Shown one piece after another: positions 26,260 through 36,816 of a stretch of DNA of 64,000 nt. This DNA is from Ptychodera flava. Taxonomy: Eukaryota; Hemichordata; Enteropneusta; Ptychoderidae. The notes under the pieces were generated by a model that was not told the DNA's origin, did no database searches, and was given only the letters and a program-made list of their open reading frames with translations. The stretch covers positions 10,273,861 through 10,337,860 of the forward strand of contig NC_091931.1 in assembly GCF_041260155.1 (NCBI RefSeq), written 5' to 3'. Every line of letters begins with the position of its first letter. Positions within the stretch are counted from its first letter, which is position 1. A program made the position numbers and the translations under genes.

Positions 26260-26267
26260 TGACGTCA
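26260..26267 (+). promoter_or_regulatory. CRE (TGACGTCA) upstream of gene B
   Basis: An exact palindromic CRE 148 bp before the gene B AUG, in the context GGTGACGTCATAC. The duplicate gene C keeps it (GGTGACGTCACAC). CREB/ATF-family factors bind this sequence. Use in this organism is inferred. Confidence 0.5.
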
Positions 26268-26407
26268 TACAGTTATTCTTTCTGGAAATAGAACACGCAA
26301 TATCAAAGCTACTCACTTGTTCGAACAACTTGCGGAGCGTCAATATTGCAGAAAATCTTCGAAAACTGAGCGATTAATCTGGTTTTTTCAATAGTAAACA
26401 CACAAAA

Positions 26408-28058
26408 ATGGGTAACAGAGTTTCCAGAGACTGGAATGTCTTTGAGGAAATTGTCTTGCAAAGGTGAGTTAGAGTGTTTTGGGCAATACAAAACGTGACT
26501 GTTGAGAAGCTGTAGTCTAACTGCCTGAGTAGCAATATGCACAGCTGAAACGTTGATTTATATGTGACAACAGAACGACACAAAGTGGTATTTGCTGGTT
26601 CATACAGTTTTAATGTTTTCCTTATGCAGTATTCCATGCTTTAGATATGATCAACAGCTTTGTTGCAAACCCCTGTTATGCATGCAAAGCTAGCTTGCAT
26701 ACGGTTATTGTTATCTAGCGTTTACATCTCTCCGACCCGTACTCCAAAACCGAATTCACGATCAGGATGAAACGGTACAAGTTTCAAGGGCCAGGAATGG
26801 TAACTTTTGATGATTGTTATATTACTTTTATTTTGAATATCAATAACAACTTCTTACTCTACTCCCTAAAGAATGTTGAAACACACAATATTTAGCTTGT
26901 CAACGTAGCGTTTATATGTGTAAAATGCATTGTTATTGTTTACATTTGAATTCTATAGCTTGTCCGGACCAGAAGTCACTTTTCAACAATAACAATGCAG
27001 TTTACACACGTAAGACTTAGTTTACTGGCTGAGTTGACAAGCTGGATACTGAATATATCGACATGCTTTAGAAAGTTGAACACGGAGTTATGGACAATCA
27101 AAACAAAAATGGTGAAAAAATTATCAAACGTTAGCACTACTAAGCTTAGTCCTTTGATCAGCCTAAAACTTAAATTTGGTCGTTAAATATATAATATAGA
27201 TTATTACATTATGACGTGTAATCATTCGTTATAGGTGAACTTCCTCGTTGCCTTGCCCTTCAAGGGTTACTCTTTAAAGCTATCGCATGAGATAAAATGA
27301 CCTCCATGTGAAGAACAAATGTGCAATGCATATCCCTGCATACTATTTTAACCGGCACTGTAAAATTTACTCATGGTTATCGCAGCGTGTACCAAATCAA
27401 AAGTTACTTGGTCGGTAGAAGGGTAACAATAGTATTACTGTCCGGGTCATCGACTGAGGTCACTTGTTTGATCACATATTTTTTTATAAATTTGTCTTGT
27501 TTGTATAGAGACGAAGAAGAGAAGTATGCGACATTGCTACAGCAGTGGGAAGCCCTGCAAGGTCATCTAACTGCAATGGAGGAGGAGATAGAGAAAAAGA
27601 GCAAGAAGAAGAGGTTGTTTTTTCGAAAGAGAGCGAAGAAAGAAATACAACGCAAGAAGGAATTCCTTGACGCCGTCTGGGACATCAGAGACGCACTGGT
27701 CAGCGAGATGAAGAAAAACCGCTTGGTGGCGTATGACAGACAGCAAAACCTGCAGAAGAAGGAGAATATAGAACGCGAAATAAAGATCATAGCAGATCTA
27801 CAAGAAAGCCAGAAGAAGAAATTTGAGAAAATTGAAAAGAGAGAAGCGGCTGAGAAATGCAAAGAATGGGTTAAGGAAAGAAAAGCTTGCCAAGACGAGA
27901 ATGAGGTCATCGAACGTGAGATGGCCGAACGAAGGGAGAAGATCACGGAGATTAGGATGCGAAGTGCAAAGAAAAGGGAAGAGAGAGCTGCCCTCCAAAA
28001 GGATAGATCATATGGAGATAGCTTTGCCAAGCTCAAAGCCTTGGCCAAAATTGAGTAA
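26408..28058 (+). CDS. Gene B: intact myristoylation-signal, polybasic coiled-coil protein (201 aa)
   Basis: Exon 1 (26408-26463) encodes MGNRVSRDWNVFEEIVLQ and ends in phase 2 at CAAAG|GTGAGT. Exon 2 (27509-28058) follows TTTGTATAG and completes the codon AGA. The predicted protein has 201 residues. Gly2-Asn3...Ser6 is a strong N-myristoylation signal. Residues 48-63 (KKSKKKRLFFRKRAKK) form a basic patch with two aromatic residues and one Ser in a PKC-like basic context. From about residue 20 to 185 the chain is almost all E/K/R/Q/A/L and should form a long helix or coiled coil. The C-terminus is SYGDSFAKLKALAKIE, also seen in gene A. The architecture of acyl anchor plus basic-aromatic patch resembles MARCKS-type membrane binding, but there is no sequence homology that I can claim. 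It is the middle gene of a three-gene plus-strand family. I do not recognise the family. Confidence 0.82.
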
Positions 28059-28534
28059 GAGGCAAAGTTTACATGCCGTCACTGTCGTCCATGCACAGTC
28101 GGCCCGACTTGACCATCATTAGAACTTGAATGCGATTCAAGATAAAGAAGTGGACCTAGTTAGGTCACATTGTTCGTGGGAACGTTTTGTATTAAGGTTG
28201 CTGTGCGTTGAAGACGCTGAACGTAGTTCAAGAGTCTCTTCATCGTTATGATGAACTCATAACAAATGGGACAAATTATGACAACATTCAGCGGCTGTAT
28301 TGATATCCGAAGGATTTGAAACCAGTCTAACTTTAATCCGACCCCCTGAAAAAAAAAATAACGCAGTGAATGCTGATAACTAGAATTTAAAATGCTAGAA
28401 ATTTTCCATTGTATTGATTATAGTCATAGACACACTTTTGATTTATAAATAGTTCAAATTTTGATGTATTTGTTGATCACAAACATTTTTAAGTAAAAAT
28501 TATATTCTGCACTTCTTGTTCTCTCTTTAACGTT

Positions 28535-28540
28535 AATAAA
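28535..28540 (+). terminator. Polyadenylation signal of gene B
   Basis: AATAAA 477 bp after the stop. The same hexamer and its surroundings (AATAAA.GATAACACAAAATG) are conserved at the duplicate gene C. Confidence 0.65.
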
Positions 28541-29503
28541 GGATAACACAAAATGAATATCGGCTTGTGTTACACTCTTTGGAAAACTTCTTTGTGTAGA
28601 TCAGACTTGAAATTGCCTTGCCATGATTAATAGGGCCATAATCATATTCATGATCAAAAAATATTAGGTATAACGTCTGAAATCTCAGGTTTTCTCTCTC
28701 ACGAAATGACGTGCCCGCTCCGTTCGAAGGGGCGCCATCAACGATAAGCAGGTCTTTCACCACAATACAAGGTTTTCCTTGACATTAAATCCTCTGTTAA
28801 CTTTTTCCCCACTGTGGTCGGCCAAAACCCAATGTTATCAACGGTGATTGTGAAACTGTTTACAGGGAAAGGGATGACTTGGTTAAGTAAATGTACAGTC
28901 CTCTCCCGTTTAGTGGAAATTGTTAAAATTGTCAGCAGTGTTGAGTCATAAGCTTAGCCGTGATGCATGGAGGCCAAATTGAATAGTTGAATATCAGGAA
29001 GCTATTCCGGGTTACAAATGTTGATATTGGTATCCGCATTGTCAGTTTGGCTTGATTACACGATTCCAACTTTTTGGTTTTGAGGCGTTGAGGCGTTTAC
29101 TACCCCTTCTCTGAAAAAACACCATCGGAGTGCATGTATATCTTATCCCAGATTTTACTATCGATTATCAGTGCGTCATGGTAATGAAACTTCTTGCTGA
29201 AAAAAGTGAAAATATCAAAAATGACAACGCATTTTCTTTTCGTGTATAGAAATTTTTATACAATGTGGGTTCCATTATATGAAGATAATGTACGTTTATT
29301 TCTATATGTACAAGGTCCGGGCTGATCGATCCGCTCATAGTTCACAAATTACGTGCATTTGCTTTCATACACGTGAATAAAAGCGCTATCGTTTTCAAGT
29401 TATATCACCTTGCTTACATGAATATGGAGTTGAATTTAAACATCAAAGGCTGTATTTGACTCGATTGCAATATTGACACGTGCATAGGCTTATTAGATCA
29501 CCT

Positions 29504-29815
29504 AAAGGAGCCTTCAGTAGTTACAGGGGGATGGGCCGGGGGATTTGGGGGCGGGTCACTTTAGAAAACTTGTCCAAGAGGAAGGGTCACTTTTTATAGA
29601 CCTATGTTTGGGGGTCACTTTTAACAGAAGAAGATCTTACGGCCAAACCTTTGACTGCCCATTTGATATTTCTTGAATAGGAAATGCCAACGAAATACAT
29701 CGATTCTTTTAAATATATACACATTATCGACGAGCTTCTTGCCACCTTATACTTGCGCAAAATATGATGACCCTCCCGAAAACGCATGTACCACAATGAC
29801 ATTTTTTTCTCTTGG
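29504..29815 (+). mobile_element. Internally deleted fragment of the GGGAGCC-ended TIR element
   Basis: It begins AAAGGAGCCTTCAGTAGTTA and continues like the inverse of the right end of the complete copy at 47532-49233. It carries the GGGTCACTTT phrases and TTGAATAGGAAATGCCAACG. It then jumps to sequence like that near 47840-47890 (GCGCAAAATATGATGACCCT). The tandem-repeat core is absent, and the far end is cut off by the hairpin at 29822. It marks the right edge of duplication unit 1. Confidence 0.7.
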
Positions 29816-29821
29816 ATAATT

Positions 29822-29984
29822 ATATATAATCCCATGGTATTTTTCTCTGTTTGACGTCATCGTATACGAGTGTTTTTCGCGGAGCCGTACAACTTCGAGC
29901 CGAAGGCGAGAAGTTGTGCGGCTCCGAGAAAAACACGAGTATACGATGACGTCAAACAGAGAAAAATTCCATGGGATTATATAT
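29822..29984. mobile_element. 163-bp hairpin (foldback) element
   Basis: Near-perfect arms of about 75 nt run from ATATAATCCCATGG at the left to CCATGGGATTATAT at the right. They pass through TGACGTCATCGTATAC and its inverse, with a tip around CTTCGAGCCGAAG. Each arm carries an exact CRE. It is non-coding. Confidence 0.85.
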
Positions 29985-30869
29985 TTATCACATGAACAGT
30001 CTTCTTATTTTTCTTTGATGTGGATGGATCAAAATTATTGTAACAAATTGCATGATTTTTATCGCGATTTTATGTTTTATTTACGCGGATTACTTATATT
30101 TAATGAGTAAAGCGGTCCGTCACCCAGGAGATGTGCAAATGTTTACAGGTATTCTTCCATTCATAAATCCCATTAAGCTAAAACTTTGATACATGGAATG
30201 GTATCTCCACCAATCAGACATACGGATTCGGTCACGTGCGCGTGTCAATCATTGTCTTGCGCTGGAGCGATGCCAAGGCAAGTCTGCCATCGGCGGACAT
30301 AGCTTTCACCGCGATGGCGACGGATAACGATAGTATTTTGAGTTATTTAGAATATTTAGAATTATATTTATAAAGCGAATGCAACGGCACGATCGAAACA
30401 GTAGTTATCATTCTTACAGATGCTGTGGCTTTTAAAATATCACAAGTTTACGGCCTTGGCGAGCCTGAAAGTTTCAGATCGATGACACACTCAGTGTACG
30501 CTTGTAGTTGTAGTACAGTGGGCACTGCCGTCACCGGTCTCCGCCGCGCCGGTGGCCATCTCAGTCGTCAATGTTTTCGTCATACGGACTTTGATGTTTG
30601 CTGTGACACATATATCGCCCGTAGGTATACTTCCCAATTTTGTCACTAGACGGGAACTCTGTTCTGTTGTGAGTGTTGTCCGAGTCCACTTTCGAAATGC
30701 ATCGGATTCTACAGCGCTGCACTGCAGAGTTTACGCTACAGTTTGACAGCTTAGGCTTGATTCCGATCGAGAAACAACGGAATAGTATTTGTGTGATGAA
30801 GGAAATTTATCGTTGATCGTCGATATTTGTGCCTTCTATGTCGCTTTCCCGAAGTTTATACAGTATTCA
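29985..30869. other. Intergenic stretch, locally CpG-rich
   Basis: CpG-rich from about 30220. It holds a 19-codon open frame in a fair Kozak context at 30314-30373 (MATDNDSILSYLEYLELYL) with no support beyond its sequence. No larger exon is seen. Confidence 0.3.
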
Positions 30870-30875
30870 TTTATT
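30870..30875 (-). terminator. Candidate polyadenylation signal for the minus-strand exon at 31076-31321
   Basis: TTTATT on the plus strand, which reads AATAAA on the minus strand, about 200 bp past that exon's stop. Its value depends on whether the exon is real. Confidence 0.35.
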
Positions 30876-31075
30876 AAGTTGAACTTTCGTTGAGGTGTAT
30901 CTTTCGGGTTTATCGCCAATCGGGATCGCCAGGTACGACGTCGCTTGGCGATCGCCAGGTACGACGATATCCACATTGAGCCTTGCGACTGGAGCCGTCA
31001 TGACGTTACCCCGGGGACGTTACTGAGCCAAACGATCGACGGTATCCTCATTCGATTCTTGGGAATAGTAAAGCT

Positions 31076-31321
31076 CTAGCGACTCGAAATTTCGTTGGGC
31101 ATGCCTTCTATCAACTTTTTGTCAAAATGCCATGAGAGCACGGCATCGATCACGACAAATCGGTCTGTGTCGCGACGTGCATGTACGAACGGTACCATTG
31201 CAGGAAAAAAGTTCCGGTTGATGACGTACAACAGGGGTAATATGGATTTCTTATCTGTGCTGGTGTACGTCACACAGGTGGAGATACGGGCCAGTTCATG
31301 TGATAACTCCAGTTTACTACT
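31076..31321 (-). CDS. Possible terminal exon of an unidentified minus-strand gene
   Basis: After a plausible acceptor (TTTATATTCCAGGCTCTTAG, ending at 31322) an 81-codon frame runs to a TAG at 31078-31076. It reads SSKLELSHELARISTCVTYT, later KKSILPLLYVINRNFFPAM, then RFVVIDAVLSWHFDKKLIEG. Codon choice is coding-like (ATC TCC ACC, TAC GTC ATC AAC CGG AAC). The mix of hydrophobic and charged residues fits a folded alpha/beta domain. A polyA signal follows at about 200 bp. I do not recognise the protein and cannot find its upstream exons between 31.3 and 32.3 kb with confidence. The opposite strand is also partly open (about 31098-31325), so the strand is not certain. It could instead be a remnant of a transposon gene or a pseudogene. 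Confidence 0.35.
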   Translation of the reverse strand, partial: SSKLELSHELARISTCVTYTSTDKKSILPLLYVINRNFFPAMVPFVHARRDTDRFVVIDAVLSWHFDKKLIEGMPNEISSR

Positions 31322-32284
31322 CTAAGAGCCTGGAATATAAATCAGCCTAACAAAAATTACACCTTTACAACTACTTCTTGTAAATCAATACCTTAAACAT
31401 TGTGCAAGGATTTCTACTTCAATTTACACTGTGACACCCAGTTTCACTTTCAAGCATCTTCATCAGCCAAAATCTTGTGATTTTCAAAAGATGGAATTTA
31501 ATCTCTTTTGCATCAATAGCATAAATGGAGGATTCAATTATATTACATGAGTAGGTTTTTTATCAGTTTTATCTATGAATAAATTAACTAAACACAAATT
31601 TCACATTGAGAACAAAGGATTAAAATCACACAGTCAATGTCAACATGCACTACCGGTAATGTGATAACCATGGATTGGGGACTGCCCCTTGAAATTCAAT
31701 TCTAACCATATTATAATTTATTTCTGAGACTGAGGTTCATCTGTATATCATTGGATTCACTGCACGCACTAGACTTGTACATGTCTGTCTTGTAATATTG
31801 CCTTCCATAAATATCGCATTTTTTTGGGGTGCACAAATTTGTTTCTCAAAGCTTTGACATGCTGAAGAAGATGTACCGTCCTGTTCATTGAGGATATGAC
31901 TTGGTCGGTTACAGCAACGTTTACATTCTGGCTCTTTCACAGTTTCAGTTTAAACTCTAGGATACAAAACTTGCACTACAGGTTCTGTAATGTTTCTAGT
32001 CTTGAAATATGATGTCACCAGAGCATGTCACAGCTTCTAAAGCACGATGTCAGAGCATGACGTCACAGATACGAGAGCACGATGCTACAGCAACTAGATA
32101 ATGTCGTTTATGGCTGCTAGACTTGATAATCACAGCAATACACAGAATATGTCATGGCTTTCAGAGCATGATGATGTTATTATTTCTCAGACTACACTGC
32201 ATTTGTAATGTTACATCGGAGTGGATTGCGATAACACAATCTGTGTTCTTTATTAAGGAAAGTGATATATAAACTTACGCCGTA
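31322..32284. other. Intergenic stretch with short AGAGCATGACGTCACAG-like repeats
   Basis: Around 32010-32100 a short motif recurs imperfectly (GAGCATGTCACAG, GAGCATGACGTCACAG, GAGCACGATGCTACAG). A minus-strand Cys-containing frame at 31737-31940 has no acceptor or family match that I can support. Confidence 0.35.
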
Positions 32285-32405
32285 GTAGTCAATTCACTCT
32301 CAATGAAACCTACATTTTCCCGTTCCTCTTTTCAAAAACTACTTTCGCTTCTCAACCTTTCAAGAATTTTTAAAATGTTAACCACATGATTGGTGCAAAG
32401 TATGG

Positions 32406-32413
32406 TGACGTCA
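32406..32413 (+). promoter_or_regulatory. CRE (TGACGTCA) upstream of gene C
   Basis: An exact CRE 151 bp before the gene C AUG, preserved from the duplication that gave genes B and C even though the surrounding promoter has drifted. Confidence 0.5.
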
Positions 32414-32556
32414 CACGGCTATTCTTTCTGCAAATAGAACACAACAATATCACAGCTAGTAAGGTTGTTCGAACCATTTGCGAAGCGTCAATATTGCAGA
32501 AAATCTTCGAAAATTGAGCGATTAATCTCGTCATTTCTATAAAAAAACACACAAAA

Positions 32557-33872
32557 ATGGGTAACAGAGTTTCTAGAGACCGGAATGTCTTTGAGGAAAT
32601 TGTCTTGCAAAGGTGAGTTAGAGTGTTTTGGGCTATACAAACATGACTGCTCAGAAGATGTACTCTAACTGCAGTAGCAATATGCACAGCTGAAATATTG
32701 ATTTATACATGACAACAGAACGACACAAAGTGGCATTTGCTGGTTCATAAAGTTGTAATGTTTTCCCTATGCAGTATTTCATGCTTTAGATATGATCAAC
32801 AGTTTTGTTGCAAACCCCTGTTATGCATGCATAGCTAGTTTGCATACGGTCATTGTTATCTAGTGTTAACATCTCTACGACACGTACTCCAGAACCGACT
32901 TCATGATCAGAAGTAAACAATATTATTTTGATAAACCTAAAATAAATTTGGTAATTTGTTTTTAGGTATCTTTATAACTCTGTAGATGATGACAATGTGA
33001 CTTGTAGATATTCGTTAAGGCTGATTTTCATCGTGTTCATGACCTTCAAGGGTTACACTTCCAGTCTAACACACACCAGATAAAAGGGTATCCAATGGAA
33101 TTACGTAAATACAATGCACATACCTGCGTATGTTTTTAATCGGCGTTGTAAAATTTACACGTGATTATCGTAGCGCACAGCAAATGAATGGTGCTTTGGG
33201 AGGTAGAAGTGTAACAATAGTATTACTGTTCGGGTCATCGACTGAGGTCACTTTTTTCAATCATGTCAATTTTTTTTATAAATTTGTCTTTATAGAGACG
33301 AAGAAGAGAAGTACGCGACATTTCTACAGCAGTGGGAAGCCCTGCAAGTTCATCTGAATTCAATGGAGGAGAGGATAGAGAAAAAGAGCAAGAAAAAGAG
33401 GTGCTTTTTCAGAAAGAGAGCAATTAAAGAGATCCAACGCCAGAAGGAAATTCTTGACGGTGTCTGGGACATCAGAGATGAAGTGGTCAGCCAGATGAAG
33501 GAAAACCGCTTGGTGGCGTATCGCAGACAGCGAAACCAGGAGAAAAGGGAGCAAATAGAACGTGAAAGAAAGATGTTAGAAGATGCAAAAGCAAGTCTGC
33601 AGATGAAAGTCGAGAAAATTGAAAAGAGAGAAGCGGTTGAGAAATGCAAGGAACGGGTCAAGCAAAGAAAAGCTTGCCAGGACGAGGATGAGGTCATCGA
33701 ACGTGAGATGGCCGCTCGGAGGGAGAAGATCATATGGAGATTAGGATGCGAACTGCAAAGAAAAGGGAAGAGAGGGTTGCCCTCCAAAAGGATAGATCAT
33801 ATGGAGATAGCTTTGCTTGGCTCAGAGCCATTGCCAAAATCGAGTGAGAGGCCAAGTTCAGTTGTCAAGTAG
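32557..33872 (+). CDS. Gene C: myristoylation-signal polybasic coiled-coil protein with a frameshifted C-terminus
   Basis: Exon 1 (32557-32612) encodes MGNRVSRDRNVFEEIVLQ and ends CAAAG|GTGAGT. Exon 2 starts at 33296 after TTTATAG. The open frame ends at 33870-33872, giving about 210 residues. It keeps the myristoylation signal, the basic-aromatic patch (KKSKKKRCFFRKRA), VWDIRDEVVSQMKENRLVAY and the charged helix. Near 33731-33735 gene C has ATATG where gene B has ACG, a 2-nt insertion. The last ~47 residues are therefore read in another frame and do not resemble A or B. The ancestral frame is still visible beyond the shift as SFAWLRAIAKIE with a stop at 33845-33847. The gene may be degenerating, may tolerate a new tail, or may reflect a sequence error. 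The function is unknown. Confidence 0.72.
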
Positions 33873-34335
33873 TCAGTGTCGTCGATGCAAAGTGGTCACA
33901 ACTTAACCGCCACTAGACTTTGAATGCGATTCACGTTGATAAATGGAACCTGTTTAAGTGTTCGTAGAAACGTTTTATCTCAATGTTGTTGTGCGGTCGA
34001 AAGGCTGAATGTAGTTCAAGCTTCTCTTCATCGTTATGAAGAACACTTAACTAAGGGAACAAATTATGAAAACAGTCAGCGGCTGTATTGACATGGAAGG
34101 ATTCGAAACCAGTCTCACTTCAATTCGACAGCATTATTGGACAAAGACCAATAAAATATAACGCAGTGAATGCTGATAAATAATAGTAAAAAATTAATAA
34201 ATTTTCTATCGGCATTTTAGTCATGGACACGGCTTTTGATTCATAAGCCGTTCAAATGTCAATTTATTTGTTGGTAACGAACACTTTAATTAAGTTGAAA
34301 TTATACTCTGCATTTCTCATTTTCTCTTTAACTTC

Positions 34336-34341
34336 AATAAA
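34336..34341 (+). terminator. Polyadenylation signal of gene C
   Basis: AATAAA conserved in position with the gene B signal, about 465 bp after the stop. Confidence 0.6.
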
Positions 34342-35375
34342 CGATAACACAAAATGAATATTAACTCGTGTAATTACAATCTTTGTTAAGTTTCTTGGTG
34401 TAGATTAGGGTTGAAATTGCCTTGCCAGAATTTTATTAATGGCCAAGAAAAACAATACGTAGAACGTCTAAAATATCAGGTTTTCCTTCTCACGGAATGA
34501 CATGCTCCCTTCGACGGAGCGCCCTCAATGGTCCAATCCAATCAGGTCTTGATTTTCAAACACTTTCTCCACGATGCAAGCGTCTATTAACTTTTTCCCA
34601 ACTGTGGTCGGCCATAACTCACTGTTATTAACGGTGATTGTGAAACTATTTACAGGGAACGGGATGACCTTGCTAAAGAAAGGTACGGCCATTTCTCCCG
34701 ATTTGTGTAAATCATCAGATTTTTCAGTCGTGTTGAGTTTACTACACCTGTGATGCATGGGGGCCGAATTGTATGGTTTAATACCAGGAGCTTATTCGGT
34801 GTTGCAAATGTTTATATTTTGGTGGCCGCATTTTTAATTTGGTTTGATCACATGACGCAAACTTGTTTGTTTTGTTTTGTGAGGCGTTTACTACTCGCCT
34901 GTGCAGAACACCAACGAAGCAAATACCGGTATATCTCACACTTTATCGATTCTTGTCATTCTTACATCAATGCGTCACGGTGATGAAATTTTTGGTGAAA
35001 GAGTGAGGATATAAAAAAATGATCATTTCCTCTCTTTCATGTATAGAAATTAGATATATCATAACATGTACATAATGTACGTTTGTTTCGATAAAATATA
35101 CAAACTGGTTTGCAATGCTCGTCTCAGACTGACGATCTTTACGTAGAAAAGGTCAGGGCTGATCGCTCTCTTCGTAGTACACAAATTACGTGCATTTGCT
35201 CTTATACATATATACATATATACGTGAATATAAGCACTATCGTTTTCAAATTGTATCACCTGGCTTATATGAGAATGGACTTGAATTTAAACATCAAAGG
35301 CTATATGTGGCTCAATTTTCACATTGCATAGGCCCGTGCATAGGCCTGTAGTTCACCTAATGCACTCCGGATATT

Positions 35376-36024
35376 GAGGGCGCACTATATAAGGAGTCAT
35401 GTGCGACCACCACCCGCCAGTTGTTGAAAAATATCAGCGAGCCCCTACAAGTGGTACATTACAAAAGAATTCTACCTTGATCAGACTGAAACAAATCATA
35501 CGAAAATATTTACATTACGAGCTGACAATAAAGATGTAGGCATTAATTTGGTTAACTTTTGGTGGACAATGTAGCACGCTTCATTTAGAAGTTCTGTACA
35601 TGTGCAACTAAATCTTGAAGAATATCAAATCATATACTGTATGATTAAAAAAGTCACTGGAGAGACTACCTATTTGATTTGCAGGCCATACGAAACTTTC
35701 ACCACGTGAGCATTCTACTGGTTGTTGATTTGCATATGACTGTGTTGTGTATCTAACATTTTAGGGCACGCCCTAGACTTGGTCCAAGTCTGTGAATAAA
35801 AATTTAATGTGGTGAATGTAGTAGAGATGTAGTAGAGAAATTGTGACTCCTTTTTTGTCTGACCGTGATGTGGAGGAATTATTGCTGATTGCATAAGAAA
35901 CTTACTGCCAATTGTGTTCACTCCATGCATGCACAAATGCACCACAATATCATACTGCAATCATCTGACTCAAAGTGTTTCACACAAAAAGTATCATCAA
36001 TGCCTTATAAACTGCTGAAATAAC
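35376..36024. other. Intergenic stretch between convergent gene C and MRPL30
   Basis: No exon or element is recognised. Confidence 0.35.
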
Positions 36025-36030
36025 TTTATT
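36025..36030 (-). terminator. Candidate polyadenylation signal of MRPL30
   Basis: TTTATT on the plus strand is AATAAA on the minus strand. It is the first exact match found downstream of the MRPL30 stop, at about 790 bp. A variant signal nearer the stop cannot be excluded. Confidence 0.35.
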
Positions 36031-36816
36031 TCATAAACTCATTGACTTAAACCAAGTCTACAGAGGCCTATCTGGTAAATAGTAAATAACTTAAGCATCA
36101 ACTAGACGATCCTGCAATGCTTTTGATTGACAAAGACCACAAAATAGCCGAGGTATACGGAGCAAAATCCATTTAGGTAATGAGGTTGACCCATCCAGTT
36201 GACAATAACTCTACACCATTAAAGACAGTGATACACTTTGATAACTTGTCAATTTTCATCAGCTGATATCCAGTGGTTATAGATATCTGACATCCACTGG
36301 TTAAAAAATACCACAAACAGGTGACACTCTTTGGAAGCAAACATGGACTCAAAACAAATTAAGTTCGCTCAACTGCTTCATTCTGATTTCAATCCCTTAA
36401 GGACAAACACAGGGCAGAGTAATTTGTTGAATTTACGAATATTAACAAGAAGAAAAATATCAAAGGACATAATATCTTTATCACAGAGGTTAACTTTTCA
36501 AAACAATACTTCTCACTTGCTACATGGGTATGTAAATTAAACAGCTGATATGATTTCATGTTGCACATGAAAGGAAGAAGGCATCATGGGAAACACTGAA
36601 TTTCAATTGTGTTAACTCAGAACACACAAGTTGAAAAAAGTTTCAAATGTTCTGAAAATAAATCAGCACAAACCACATGACAGCAGTGTGCACAGCTGAT
36701 CAGATGGAAAGCATCATCTTACATACTCCATGTACATCCAGTAATTTTATAGATTCAGCATTTTTCTACAATAAAGCTCATGACAAAAAAACTTGACAGA
36801 CTCCGAAAGGTAACCA

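Larger units (their letters stand above)
26010..29503 (+). repeat. Segmental duplication, unit 1 (contains gene B)
   Basis: The whole stretch, including promoter, exon 1, intron edges, exon 2, 3' UTR and about 1 kb of 3' flank, is collinear with 32285-35375. Shared landmarks are CCTGTTCCTCTTTTCA near the left edge, CGTCAATATTGCAGAAAATC before exon 1, GATAACACAAAATGAATAT after the polyA signal, and TGAATTTAAACATCAAAGGC near the right edge. Unit 1 has about 0.4 kb more intron (about 26770-27200), which contains a small inverted repeat around CATTGTTATTG. Confidence 0.85.
32285..35375 (+). repeat. Segmental duplication, unit 2 (contains gene C)
   Basis: It is collinear with 26010-29503. Coding, promoter and 3' flank are all clearly alike, with substitutions and small indels throughout, so the duplication is not very recent. 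It lacks the extra intron sequence of unit 1. Confidence 0.85.

Noticed and set aside
27563-28048. 161-codon antisense frame opposite gene B exon 2 (and similar ones opposite A and C)
   Set aside because: It is a mirror of the purine-rich coiled-coil coding strand. The sense frame has splice sites, paralogues and a start; the antisense has none.
31737-31940. 67-codon minus-strand Cys-containing frame
   Set aside because: No acceptable acceptor, no family match and no link to the candidate exon at 31076-31321.
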